A stretch of 64,000 nucleotides of DNA from Streptomyces sp. NBC_01571 (lineage in GTDB: Bacteria; Actinomycetota; Actinomycetes; Streptomycetales; Streptomycetaceae), in the NCBI RefSeq assembly GCF_026339875.1, contig NZ_JAPEPZ010000001.1:1426001-1490000 (forward strand), read 5' to 3'. Of the stretch, positions 42,004 to 50,362 are shown piece by piece; positions within the stretch are counted from its first letter, which is position 1, and each line of letters opens with the position of its first letter. Both the position numbers and the translations under genes were made by a program. The notes beneath the pieces were generated by a model, which was not told the DNA's origin, did no database searches, and saw nothing but the letters and a program-made list of their open reading frames with translations.

Positions 42004-42783
42004 ATGGATCGTGTCGCTGCGGTGCCGCTCGCGGAGTTGCTGGACGAGCGTCGGTATCTGCTGGACGTGGCCTGCTGGATGCTGGGCAGCGCCGGTGCGG
42101 CGGAGGGCGTGGTCGACGAGACGTACCGCCGGTGGTACGGGCTCCCGGACGCGACGCGTGGCCGTATCGAGGTGCCCCGGTCCTGGCTGGCGAAGACCGC
42201 GGGCGGTATCTGTCTCGGCCGGCTCACCGGTCCCGGCCCGGTGGACGACACCGCCGGCACCGCCGGAACGGCGGACCGCCACCAGAATGCCGAACGCCCC
42301 GCCGCCACGCTGGTCGTCGACCGGGCACGTCATGGCGTTCGCGTGCCACGCCCGCACCCCGTCTCGGCGTACCAGCACGATGTCCTCGCCCGAGCCGTCC
42401 GCGAGGCCTGTGCGGCGCAGGACGGCGAACGGCTCGCCTCGCTCCTCGCCCCGGACGCCACGGCGCTCTTCGACGGCGGCGGCAAGGTCCGGGCCCTGGC
42501 CGGCCCCGTACACGGCTGCCGGCAGGTCGCCGCCAGCCTGTTGACGCTCCTGGCCCTCCGGCCGCGCACCACGCTGACCGCCCACTCGGTCAACGGCCGC
42601 ACCGGTCTCGTGGCCCGCTACGACCACCAGGTCGCCGCCGTCATCAGCCTCGCCGTCGCCGATCGGCGCATCACGCGGATCTCGATCGTCCTCAACCCCG
42701 ACAAACTCCGCCTCTGGAACCACCCGCCGATCGTCCGCGGCGCACCGGAGCGTCCGTCGCCGCGGAGTGACGGCCGGCTCTGA
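42004..42783 (+). CDS. Truncated ECF41-like protein lacking sigma-4
   Basis: 259 residues. The first 75 resemble a sigma-2 region (LLDERRYLLDVACWMLGSAG...VVDETYRRWYGL). Residues 128-259 match the ECF41 C-terminal SnoaL-like domain, with DGGGK at 157-161 and NPDKL at 231-235. Between them only about 50 residues remain, with no WLPEP motif and no sigma-4 helix-turn-helix, only what looks like its last helix (VDRARHGVR). It cannot read a -35 box in the normal way. It may be a decaying paralog or a regulator of the intact ECF41 factor. ATG at 42004 follows GGGAGAA. Confidence 0.78.
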   Translation: MDRVAAVPLAELLDERRYLLDVACWMLGSAGAAEGVVDETYRRWYGLPDATRGRIEVPRSWLAKTAGGICLGRLTGPGPVDDTAGTAGTADRHQNAERPAATLVVDRARHGVRVPRPHPVSAYQHDVLARAVREACAAQDGERLASLLAPDATALFDGGGKVRALAGPVHGCRQVAASLLTLLALRPRTTLTAHSVNGRTGLVARYDHQVAAVISLAVADRRITRISIVLNPDKLRLWNHPPIVRGAPERPSPRSDGRL

Positions 42784-42805
42784 TCACCTGCCGTCCCGCC
42801 GGGTC

Positions 42806-43192
42806 TCAGGCCGACGCTCCGACGACCAGCACGACGCTGACCACGACCATCACCGCGGTGATGAGAGCCATCGCGGCCAGCGTTCCCCGGAGCCATCGCC
42901 CGAAGCGCACGTGGTGCTGCTTCTCCACCACGCTGATGCTGTCGGCGATGTGCTCGGTCACCATTCGAGCGACGTGTCTCTGCTCCTCGACGTACCACTC
43001 CTCGATATCGATCCTCTGCTGCCGGGTCAGGCCGGGCACACGTGCGGTGAAATCCGCCGCGCGTCGGTGGGCCGCTCCCAGGTGGGACTCCCGGTACAGG
43101 AAGTTCTCGATGTCGGTCAGGCCGCGTGCGGCCTCCTCACTCGCGTCCAAGGTGCCCTCCAGAGGGGTAGGCGCATCCCTGCCACCCGGCAC
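42806..43192 (-). CDS. Small C-tail-anchored membrane protein
   Basis: 128 residues. The N-terminal 95 are helical and rich in Glu, His and Arg (IENFLYRESHLGAAHRRAAD, IEEWYVEEQRHVARMVTEH), then one transmembrane helix (about 104-125) ends the protein. The ExxR/H-rich helices could bind metal but no known family is certain. It follows the NDH-2 gene by 45 bp on the same strand, so it is probably co-transcribed from P7 and may bind or anchor that dehydrogenase. The start is GTG at 43192. Confidence 0.65.
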   Translation of the reverse strand: MPGGRDAPTPLEGTLDASEEAARGLTDIENFLYRESHLGAAHRRAADFTARVPGLTRQQRIDIEEWYVEEQRHVARMVTEHIADSISVVEKQHHVRFGRWLRGTLAAMALITAVMVVVSVVLVVGASA

Positions 43193-43237
43193 CGGCCGAA
43201 TGCTCCGGCCCGCGCGTGTGGCCCCGTCCCCCGTCGC

Positions 43238-44575
43238 TCACCCGGCTCCCCCGCCGGAGCGTCGCGGCTCGCCGCTCGCGAGGAACGCGTCCCGCGGATG
43301 CTGGACGGAGGCCAGGGAGACGAGATCGCGGCCGAACAGCGCGGCGGTGAGCCAGACGGCGAGCACGCGGACCTTCCGCTCCCAGGTGGGAACGGCCAGG
43401 ACGTGATAGCCGCGGTGCATCAGCCAGGCGGGAAGACCCTTGATGACGATGCCCTTGTACTGGAAGACGCCCCGTCCAAGACCCAGTGTCGCCACCACTC
43501 CCAGGCTGCTGTGACGGTAGTCCCGGATCCTGCCTCCGTGCAGGTCGGCCGCGATGTTCTTCGCGAGGCGCCTGCCCTGCCGCACGGCGTGCTGGGCGTT
43601 CGGTACCGTGTGCGCCCCCGGTACCGGAGAGGCCAGGTCCGGAACGGCCGCGTCGTCTCCGGCCGCCCACACGTCCGGCACGGGCTCGTCGGCCGTACCC
43701 ACGCGAAGGTCGGGGCGGACGATGACCAGACCCCGCTCGTCGACCGGCAGATCCGTGTGGTTGTGCACGACCGGGTTGGAGGCGTTGCCGGCGGTCCAGA
43801 CGATCAGCGCCGAATCGAACTCCTCCCCGCTGGACAGCACGACGTGCCCGTCCTCGGCGGAGACCAGCTGGGTGTTCAGATGGACGTGCGCGCCCCGGCG
43901 TTCCAGATCGCGAACGACCCAGGCGCCGGGCTTGTCACCCACCTCGGGCAGGATGCGCCCCCGGGCCTCGACCAGGTGGAAGGAGAGGTCCTCGAAGCTC
44001 AGTTCCGGATACGACGCGAGCATCGCGGTCGCCAGCGACAGCAGCTCGCCGAAGCCCTCGACCCCGGAGAATCCGCCACCCACGAACGTGACGGTGAGCA
44101 GTTTCCGCCGCTCGGCCCCGGGCGGCGTCGACGCCGCCTGGTCGAACGCGGTCATCAGCCGGTCGCGAATCGCGACGGCCTCCTCGACGTGCTTCAGGCC
44201 GATCGCCTGCTGCGCCAGGCCCGGTATGGGGAAGGTGCGGGTCACGGCGCCGGCGGTGACCACGAGGGTGTCGTAGCGGAGTTCGTGGTCGTTTCCGTCG
44301 GCGGACCGCACGGTGACCGCCCGGTCCGCGTGGCTTATCCCGGTCACGCTCCCCGCGATCAGCCGGGTGCCGCGCAGATGCCTCCGCAAGGACACGGCGG
44401 CGTGCCGCGCCTCGACCGAGCCGGCCGTCACCTCCGGAAGGAACGGCTGGTACGTCATATAGGGACGCGGGTCGACGACCGTCACCCGAGCCTCGCCCGT
44501 ACGCAGCGCCTTCTCGAGGCCCCACGCGGTGTAGAAGCCCGCGTAGCCGCCACCGACGATCACAATCTCGCGCAT
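43238..44575 (-). CDS. Type II NADH dehydrogenase (NDH-2)
   Basis: 445 residues. The FAD motif is IVIVGGGYAGFYTAWGLE and the NADH-binding motif TVTFVGGGFSGVEGFGEL. DVWAAGDDAAVPD near the C-terminus is the FAD pyrimidine site, and HAVRQGRRLAKNI follows. It moves electrons from NADH to the quinone pool without proton pumping, at the inner membrane face; a C-terminal amphipathic region (WLMHRGYHVLAVPTWERK) may attach it. ATG at 44575 is 28 bp after the predicted P7 start. Related to Ndh paralogs of actinobacteria rather than to respiratory complex I. Confidence 0.9.
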   Translation of the reverse strand: MREIVIVGGGYAGFYTAWGLEKALRTGEARVTVVDPRPYMTYQPFLPEVTAGSVEARHAAVSLRRHLRGTRLIAGSVTGISHADRAVTVRSADGNDHELRYDTLVVTAGAVTRTFPIPGLAQQAIGLKHVEEAVAIRDRLMTAFDQAASTPPGAERRKLLTVTFVGGGFSGVEGFGELLSLATAMLASYPELSFEDLSFHLVEARGRILPEVGDKPGAWVVRDLERRGAHVHLNTQLVSAEDGHVVLSSGEEFDSALIVWTAGNASNPVVHNHTDLPVDERGLVIVRPDLRVGTADEPVPDVWAAGDDAAVPDLASPVPGAHTVPNAQHAVRQGRRLAKNIAADLHGGRIRDYRHSSLGVVATLGLGRGVFQYKGIVIKGLPAWLMHRGYHVLAVPTWERKVRVLAVWLTAALFGRDLVSLASVQHPRDAFLASGEPRRSGGGAG

Positions 44576-44608
44576 GATTCCCTCTGTCCGTTGTTCGACA
44601 CCGGAATA

Positions 44609-44635
44609 GACCGGGTGGGGCCGGGTGGTGTGACA
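44609..44635 (-). promoter_or_regulatory. ECF41-type promoter P7 (NDH-2 operon)
   Basis: Minus strand: TGTCACA (44635-44629), 16 bp, GGTC (44612-44609), context CCGGTCTA. The start codon is 34 bp downstream. Confidence 0.78.
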
Positions 44636-44675
44636 GACACGGCAGCGGAAACGAGGCAAGGGGTACGTCGTGGTC

Positions 44676-44693
44676 CGGGGCCCATGGGCCCCG
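44676..44693. promoter_or_regulatory. 18-bp GC palindrome before the NDH-2 promoter
   Basis: CGGGGCCCATGGGCCCCG, a perfect palindrome between the divergent NDH-2 and membrane protein genes. GGG-CC-N4-GG-CCC-like palindromes recall DevR/OsdR-type sites, but the match is loose. Confidence 0.4.
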
Positions 44694-44695
44694 TC

Positions 44696-44730
44696 GGACG
44701 CAAACCCTACATACTGTAGGGTTTGCGTCC
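44696..44730. promoter_or_regulatory. 35-bp perfect inverted repeat with CTACA-N3-TGTAG core
   Basis: Arms of 15 bp (GGACGCAAACCCTAC with GTAGGGTTTGCGTCC) separated by ATACT. The core CTACA-TAC-TGTAG (44707-44719) resembles BlaI/CopY-type operators. It lies 43 bp before the GTG start of the membrane protein gene. A related site precedes the lysyltransferase gene at 45639-45659. Confidence 0.65.
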
Positions 44731-44772
44731 TCATGAGTTCGTCATGAGCCTCTTACGTCTCGGGGGATCCCT

Positions 44773-45462
44773 GTGAAGGAACGTGACGCCGATCGGACGG
44801 CGCCGGGCGACGGCACCTTCGAGCGGGTCCTGGACCGGGCGCTGCACTCCCCCGAGATCATGGCAGCGATGGAGCACTCCGGCGCCGCGGACACGCGCGA
44901 GCGCCTGCGCGACGAGGCACTGAAGGCGCGCGCCGCCCTCTCCCGGACCGCCGCCGCCGAGTACGGCCGCTACCTCGGACTGCGGGCCCCCGCCGGGGGC
45001 CTCGCACACCCGGGCGGACATGACGGCCCCTCAGATGCCGTCGTGTGCACGGAGGAGAGCTCCGTCTCCGTGTCCGCGTTGCTTCTGCCCAGCCTCGGTG
45101 TCGTCGCGGCCGGCGTCTACGTGCTGAGCGGGTTCGACCTGCGCGCCCTGGACGTACGCCCGCATCTGAACGACGGCCTGATCATGGTGGTCGTGATCCT
45201 GGCCGCCGTGACGGCGGGGGCGGCGCTGGGTGATCTGGTCTGGTCGCTGGCGACCCGCCGCCGTCCTGCCCCGGAAGAGCGTGAGCCCGGCGGCGCCGAG
45301 CTGAGACAGGCCCATCTGGACTGGCAACTGGCCCTTCTGGAGCGGAGCTTGATCCCGTTCCTGCTCGGGCGCCTGGACGGGCCGGAGCCGGTTCAGCCCG
45401 CAGGGAAGGAACGGCCGAACCGGTCCGAGCGGTCCTTCACACCGGGCAGCGCGAAGAAGTAG
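44773..45462 (+). CDS. Hypothetical membrane protein
   Basis: 229 residues with two transmembrane helices (about 98-120 and 135-157) and otherwise charged, helical termini. The N-terminal part (FERVLDRALHSPEIMAAMEHSG) and long cytoplasmic tail do not match a family I know. GTG at 44773 follows GGGGGA. A strong inverted repeat stands directly upstream, and the same half-site occurs before the following MprF-like gene, so the two may be co-regulated in a membrane stress response. Confidence 0.65.
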   Translation: MKERDADRTAPGDGTFERVLDRALHSPEIMAAMEHSGAADTRERLRDEALKARAALSRTAAAEYGRYLGLRAPAGGLAHPGGHDGPSDAVVCTEESSVSVSALLLPSLGVVAAGVYVLSGFDLRALDVRPHLNDGLIMVVVILAAVTAGAALGDLVWSLATRRRPAPEEREPGGAELRQAHLDWQLALLERSLIPFLLGRLDGPEPVQPAGKERPNRSERSFTPGSAKK

Positions 45463-45638
45463 CCGCCCCGGTCCCGCCGAGGCGGTAGCCCGGCGGCTCG
45501 CGACCCGCCCCCGGATTCACACCACTCCCTTACCCCGTGACACCGCGCGGACCAGGCACCCTTGCCGTACGAGGCCCGCCGGCAGCCGCTCGTCGAGATC
45601 TCCGGCGTCCGTCCTCACCGTGGACACAACTCACCTTT

Positions 45639-45659
45639 CCTTACAGGATGTAGGGTTTC
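45639..45659. promoter_or_regulatory. Second CTACA/TGTAG-type operator
   Basis: TTACA-GGA-TGTAG (45641-45653) with the flank TGTAGGGTTT, identical to the half-site TGTAGGGTTT at 44715-44724. About 95 bp before the lysyltransferase start codon. Confidence 0.55.
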
Positions 45660-45749
45660 CCCGCTCTGCGGTTCCCAGGAACCGCACAGGTTCACCGGCC
45701 CGTCCCCACGGCTTTCTTCCACCCCCTCTCCCCAAGGTGATGCTGCACC

Positions 45750-47648
45750 GTGTCTGCACAACAGCCTGCGCTCGTCCCCGAACAACGGAACTCGACGTCG
45801 CGGCGGACCGCTCCCGCCGAAGGGTCCGCCGGCGGCGCAGGGCCACGACTGCGGCTACGGGCCGCCGCGGCCACCGTCTGGTACCTGCGGCTGCTCGCGC
45901 TGCTCAACCTCGTGGCAGTCGTCTCGCTGCCGTTCCGCGAGGAGGTGCACGAGCACAACGCGGGTCAGTTCTTCACCCCGTACCTGGCCACCGCCGGGTT
46001 GATCTCGGCGGCCCTGGCACTGTTCCTGGCCCTGGTGATGAGGCGCCGCAAGCGGGCGGCGTGGATCTTCAACATGCTGCTGGCCGGGCCGCTCTTCGGG
46101 CTGTACGTGCTGGCCCTGACCCAGGCCCCGTACCGACGCCACGGTTTCAACTGGTTCTCGACCCTGTTCACCGGACTGTTCGTGCTCGCGCTGCTGCTGG
46201 GACGCTCGGAGTTCCGGGCCGTCGGGGACCGCTCGAACCCCCGGCTGGCACTCGCCGTCGGCGCCGGCGGCGTCCTCGTGAGCGGGACCCTCGGAATCCT
46301 GCTGGTGAGCGCCACCAACAAGGTGTCCGGGGCGCCGCTGAGCGACCGGATCGCCTACACCCTGCTGCGCGGAGTCAGCGTCGGCCCGCTCGCCGACCGC
46401 CTCGACTCCGTCGTCGCGCCCCGTTGGGTGGACGTCCTCATCAACGCCCTGATCGCCGCCACCTTCCTGCTCGTTCTCTACGCGTGCTTCCGCGCCCCCC
46501 GCGGCAGTGAACTCCTCGGCGAGGACGACGAGAAGCGACTGCGCGCGCTCCTGGCCAAACACGGCGAGCGGGATTCGCTGGGCTACTTCTCGCTGCGCCG
46601 CGACAAGGCCGTCATGTGGTCGCCGAGCGGCAAGGCGGCGATCGCCTACCGCGTGGTCGGTGGCGTGACCCTGGCCTCGGGCGACCCGATCGGTGACCCG
46701 GAGGCGTGGCCCGGCGCGATCGAGGAGTGGCTGCGCGAGGCGCGCCGGCACGCGTGGACACCGGCCGTGATGGGCGCCGGCGAGGAGGCCGGCACCATCT
46801 ACGCCCGGCACGGCCTCGACGCGCTCGAACTCGGCGACGAAGCCATCGTGGAGCGGGCGGACTTCACCCTCGAAGGACGTGCGATGCGCGGAGTGCGCCA
46901 GGCGCACAACCGGATCCGCCGGGCCGGGTACACCGTCCGAATCCGCCGCCACGCCGACATTCCCGAGGCCGAGATGGCCACTCTGATCGACAAGGCGGAC
47001 CACTGGCGGGACGGCGAGACCGAACGCGGCTTCTCCATGGCGCTGGGACGGCTCGGCGACCCGGACGACGGCCGCTGCGTCATGCTGGAGTGCCACGACA
47101 GCCGTGCCGAGCCGCGGGCGGTACTGAGCTTCGTGCCCTGGGGAGAGAAGGGGCTGTCGCTCGACCTGATGCGCCGTGACCGGAACTCCGAGAACGGGCT
47201 GATGGAGTTCATGGTCATCGAACTTCTGCTGCGCGCACAGGAGTTCGGGGTACAGCGGCTGTCGCTGAACTTCGCCATGTTCCGATCGGTCTTCGACCGG
47301 GGTTCCCGGCTCGGCGCCGGGCCCGTGCTCCGGCTCTGGTGCACCGTGCTGACCTTCCTCTCCCGCTGGTGGCAGCTCGAGTCGCTCTACCGGGCCAACG
47401 CCAAGTACCGGCCGGTGTGGGAGCCCCGCTACCTGCTGTTCGAGAAGAGCAGCGACCTGCCCCGCATCGGTATCGCCACGGCCCGCGCGGAAGGCTTCCT
47501 CAACCGGCCCGCGCTGCCGGCCCTCGGCCGTCGCGGACGCCCGCGGACACCGGAGGGAACGACCCGACCGCCCCACGGCGGTGCGCCGTCGAGCTCGACG
47601 GCGAGTTCGCCTTCAGGTTCGCCTTCCGGTTCATCGTCCGCCGGGTGA
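45750..47648 (+). CDS. MprF-like phosphatidylglycerol lysyltransferase domain protein
   Basis: 632 residues. Five to six transmembrane helices in the N-terminal third are followed by the cytosolic DUF2156 (LPG synthetase C-terminal) domain from about residue 270: GRSEF... then GDPIGDPEAW, MRGVRQAHNRIRRAGY, and FVPWGEKGLSLDLMRRD with the FMVIELLLRAQEFGV and LNFAMFRSVF segments. Such proteins transfer an amino acid from aminoacyl-tRNA to phosphatidylglycerol and change surface charge, protecting against cationic peptides. The start is GTG at 45750. The region before it carries the shared operator. Confidence 0.88.
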   Translation: MSAQQPALVPEQRNSTSRRTAPAEGSAGGAGPRLRLRAAAATVWYLRLLALLNLVAVVSLPFREEVHEHNAGQFFTPYLATAGLISAALALFLALVMRRRKRAAWIFNMLLAGPLFGLYVLALTQAPYRRHGFNWFSTLFTGLFVLALLLGRSEFRAVGDRSNPRLALAVGAGGVLVSGTLGILLVSATNKVSGAPLSDRIAYTLLRGVSVGPLADRLDSVVAPRWVDVLINALIAATFLLVLYACFRAPRGSELLGEDDEKRLRALLAKHGERDSLGYFSLRRDKAVMWSPSGKAAIAYRVVGGVTLASGDPIGDPEAWPGAIEEWLREARRHAWTPAVMGAGEEAGTIYARHGLDALELGDEAIVERADFTLEGRAMRGVRQAHNRIRRAGYTVRIRRHADIPEAEMATLIDKADHWRDGETERGFSMALGRLGDPDDGRCVMLECHDSRAEPRAVLSFVPWGEKGLSLDLMRRDRNSENGLMEFMVIELLLRAQEFGVQRLSLNFAMFRSVFDRGSRLGAGPVLRLWCTVLTFLSRWWQLESLYRANAKYRPVWEPRYLLFEKSSDLPRIGIATARAEGFLNRPALPALGRRGRPRTPEGTTRPPHGGAPSSSTASSPSGSPSGSSSAG

Positions 47649-47800
47649 CGCGATGTGCCCGGCCGGCACAGGACCGCCTCTCGGCTCCGGTGCCTGCCGG
47701 GCACCCGTCCCCCCGCCATTCCCCGGTCACCAGGCGTTCACGTCCCCCGGCGACGATGCGGCCGATCACCCGAGCCCGCTCCGGAGGAATCGACCACCCC

Positions 47801-49150
47801 ATGAAACGCGTCGCGGCCGCCCCCGCCCTGGTCCTCGCGCTCTCCGCCCTCCTGACCTCCGCCCTCCCGGCAGGAGCGACGGCAGGACCGGCCGGCTCCT
47901 ACGGGACGAAGACCCCGTACGCCCCGCAGCAGGACGCCCGTTCGTATCAGCGGGCACCGAAGGGGTTCGTCCCGGTGTTCACGGAGAACGTGTCCCGGCA
48001 CGGCTCCCGCGCGGCGACGAGCGGTGAGGACGCGGAGTTGATCCTCCAGCTGTGGGACAGGGCCGCGGACGAGGGTGAACTCACGCGTGCCGGCGCGGAG
48101 TTCGGTCCCCAGGTACGGTCACTGACCGCCGCGATGGAGAAGGTCGGGTACGGCAGTCTCAGTGGCCGGGGGCAACGGGAGATCCAGGGCGCCGCGGTCC
48201 GCATGGAGCGGCGGCTGCCCGGGCTGTTCGCGCGGATCGCCCGGGACGGCGAACCGATCGACGTCGTCAGTTCGGGCCAGGGCCGCGCCGTCGACAGCGG
48301 CCGGCTCTTCGCCTCCGCGCTCGCCGACGCCGACCCCGCCCTCGGCCCCCTCATCGGCCCCGCGCGGGCCGACGCCGACCTCCTCTATTTCCACAAGTCC
48401 GCGGGGGGCGCCGCCTATCGCGACTACATAGCCAACGACCAGCGACTGGCGACCACGCTCAAGAACATCACCGAGCAGCCCGCCACCCGTCGCGCGGCCC
48501 GCGGCATCCTGGAGAAGATCTTCACCCCGGCCTTCGTCCGGCGGATCTCGGCGGGCGAGTTCTCCTCGATCGGCTCCGAAGTGGACGCGGCACAGGCGGT
48601 CTACAACCTGTACAGCATCGCCCCGGCCATGAGCGACGAGGGCGACTGGCACCTGGAGCGCTACCTCGCCCCGCGCGACGCCGCCTGGTTCGCCTATCTC
48701 AGCGACACCGAGGACTTCTACGAGAAGGGGCCCGGCTTCGCGGACAGCGACATCACGTACAAGATGGCGGACGTCCTGCTCGACGACTTCTTCAAGAAGG
48801 TCGAGGCCAGACGCGCGGGGACCAGCGACCTGGGCGCGGAGCTGCGCTTCACCCACGCGGAGGAGATCATCCCGCTCGCCGCGCTGATGCGGCTGCCGGG
48901 CAGCACCGAGCCGGTGACGGAGAGCCGCCCCTACACCTACGCGGACAACTCCTGGCGGGGCGGCTCGGTGGCCCCGATGGCCGCGAACATCCAGTGGGAC
49001 GTGTTCCGCAAGGGGAACTCCTATCTGGTGCGGATGCTCTACAACGAGAAGGAGACCGCGTTCAAGCGTGGCTGTGAGCCCGTGCGGAAGGGCAGCTCGT
49101 TCTACGACCTGGACGAACTGGAGCGCTGCTTCGGCCGCGAGGTGTCGTGA
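47801..49150 (+). CDS. Secreted histidine acid phosphatase family protein
   Basis: 449 residues with a signal peptide (VLALSALLTSALPAGATA). The catalytic motif is SRHGSRAATS (RHGxR; the usual Pro is Ala) and the partner motif is THAEEII (HAE). This is the clade-2 histidine phosphatase family (phytase or multiple inositol-polyphosphate phosphatase-like). It would release phosphate from organic phosphates outside the cell. ATG at 47801 is 12 bp after GGAGGAA. A terminator follows. Confidence 0.88.
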   Translation: MKRVAAAPALVLALSALLTSALPAGATAGPAGSYGTKTPYAPQQDARSYQRAPKGFVPVFTENVSRHGSRAATSGEDAELILQLWDRAADEGELTRAGAEFGPQVRSLTAAMEKVGYGSLSGRGQREIQGAAVRMERRLPGLFARIARDGEPIDVVSSGQGRAVDSGRLFASALADADPALGPLIGPARADADLLYFHKSAGGAAYRDYIANDQRLATTLKNITEQPATRRAARGILEKIFTPAFVRRISAGEFSSIGSEVDAAQAVYNLYSIAPAMSDEGDWHLERYLAPRDAAWFAYLSDTEDFYEKGPGFADSDITYKMADVLLDDFFKKVEARRAGTSDLGAELRFTHAEEIIPLAALMRLPGSTEPVTESRPYTYADNSWRGGSVAPMAANIQWDVFRKGNSYLVRMLYNEKETAFKRGCEPVRKGSSFYDLDELERCFGREVS

Positions 49151-49210
49151 ACGCCACCTCCGACCGGGTGACCTGGGAACTTCTCCGCCCACACCGTCAG
49201 TTCTGACGAG

Positions 49211-49240
49211 ACCGGCCCGGCGCGCGAGCGTCGGGCCGGT
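49211..49240 (+). terminator. Terminator after the histidine phosphatase gene
   Basis: ACCGGCCCG (49211-49219) pairs with CGGGCCGGT (49232-49240). The loop contains a further CGC/GCG stem. Confidence 0.8.
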
Positions 49241-49280
49241 TCGGAACGACGAGTGCGATCAGTGAAGGAGCCACAGCGGC

Positions 49281-50300
49281 ATGGTGTTCAAGAGGCTGCT
49301 CGGGGCGATGGGCGCAGGCGGCCCCTCGGTGGACACGGTTCTCGACGGCGGCGCGGTGGCGCCCGGCGGAATCCTGTCGGGACAGGTCCATCTCCGAGGC
49401 GGCGACGCGGACGTGGCGATCGAGCACATCGGGCTCGATCTGATCGCCCGGGTCGAGGCGGAGCACGAGGACGGGGAGAGCGAAGGCGCCGTCGTCTTCG
49501 AGCGGTTCACCGTCGGCGGCGGTTTCCGCCTCGCCGGGGAGGAGCGGCGCAGCATCCCGTTCAGTGTGCCGCTGCCGTGGGAGACGCCGGTCAGTGAGTT
49601 GTACGGGCAGCCGCTGGGCATCGTGCTCGGGGTGCGGACCGAACTCGCCGTGGCCGGCGCGAGGGACAAGGGAGACCTCGATCCGCTCACCGTGCGGCCG
49701 CTGCCGGTCCAGGAAGCGGTTCTGGAGGCTCTGGGCCAGTTGGGATTCGGCTTCCGGTCGGCCGACCTCGAGTACGGCCACATCGGGGGCACGGGGCAGC
49801 GGTTGCCCTTCTACCAGGAGATCGAGCTGACCCCGGCGCCGCAGTACGCGCACGCGGTGAACGAGATCGAGCTGACCTTCCTCGCCACCCCCGCAGGCAT
49901 GGAGGTCGTGCTGGAGGCCGACAAGCGCGGCGGCCTGTTCGAGTCGGGGCACGACGCCCTCACCCGTTTCACGGTGAGCCATCAGGACGCGCACACGCTC
50001 GACTGGAACAGCGAAGTCGACGGCTGGATGAGGGAGTTGGTCGAGCACCGGGCCTCGTACGGCTCGCACGCCTCGTACGGCCACGAAGATCCGTACGCCG
50101 CCGGGAGCGCGTACGGGCACGCGCCGGGCCATGGCGGCCACGAGGGCCGTCACTCCGGTCCCGGCGTGGGGACCGCGATCGCGGCCGGTGCGGCGGGACT
50201 CGCGGTGGGTGTGGTCGGCGGGCTGGTCGCGGCCGAAGTCGTCGATGAGGTGGGCGACTTCTTCGAGGGCGACGATGACGAGGAGGGCGAGGAGGACTGA
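49281..50300 (+). CDS. Sporulation protein Spo0M family
   Basis: 339 residues. The N-terminal 240 residues form the arrestin-like Spo0M fold (FKRLLGAMGAGGPSVDTVL, then YLPF-type strands such as TPAPQYAHAVNEIELTFLA). The C-terminal 90 residues are low-complexity (His/Tyr/Gly-rich) with a Gly/Ala helix and an acidic tail (FFEGDDDEEGEED). Spo0M proteins affect sporulation or cell-shape control in Bacillus and are common in Streptomyces. AAGGAG precedes the ATG. Confidence 0.87.
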   Translation: MVFKRLLGAMGAGGPSVDTVLDGGAVAPGGILSGQVHLRGGDADVAIEHIGLDLIARVEAEHEDGESEGAVVFERFTVGGGFRLAGEERRSIPFSVPLPWETPVSELYGQPLGIVLGVRTELAVAGARDKGDLDPLTVRPLPVQEAVLEALGQLGFGFRSADLEYGHIGGTGQRLPFYQEIELTPAPQYAHAVNEIELTFLATPAGMEVVLEADKRGGLFESGHDALTRFTVSHQDAHTLDWNSEVDGWMRELVEHRASYGSHASYGHEDPYAAGSAYGHAPGHGGHEGRHSGPGVGTAIAAGAAGLAVGVVGGLVAAEVVDEVGDFFEGDDDEEGEED

Positions 50301-50362
50301 GTCCCGCGCGGTGTCCGTACCGGGCGGCCCTGTGCGCCGACCCGGTGGGGACACCGGGAGCG

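Noticed and set aside
42004..42783. Frameshift as the reason for the missing sigma-4
   Set aside because: Both flanks are in one frame, and a residual helix aligns with the end of sigma-4, so an internal deletion fits better than a sequencing or frameshift error.
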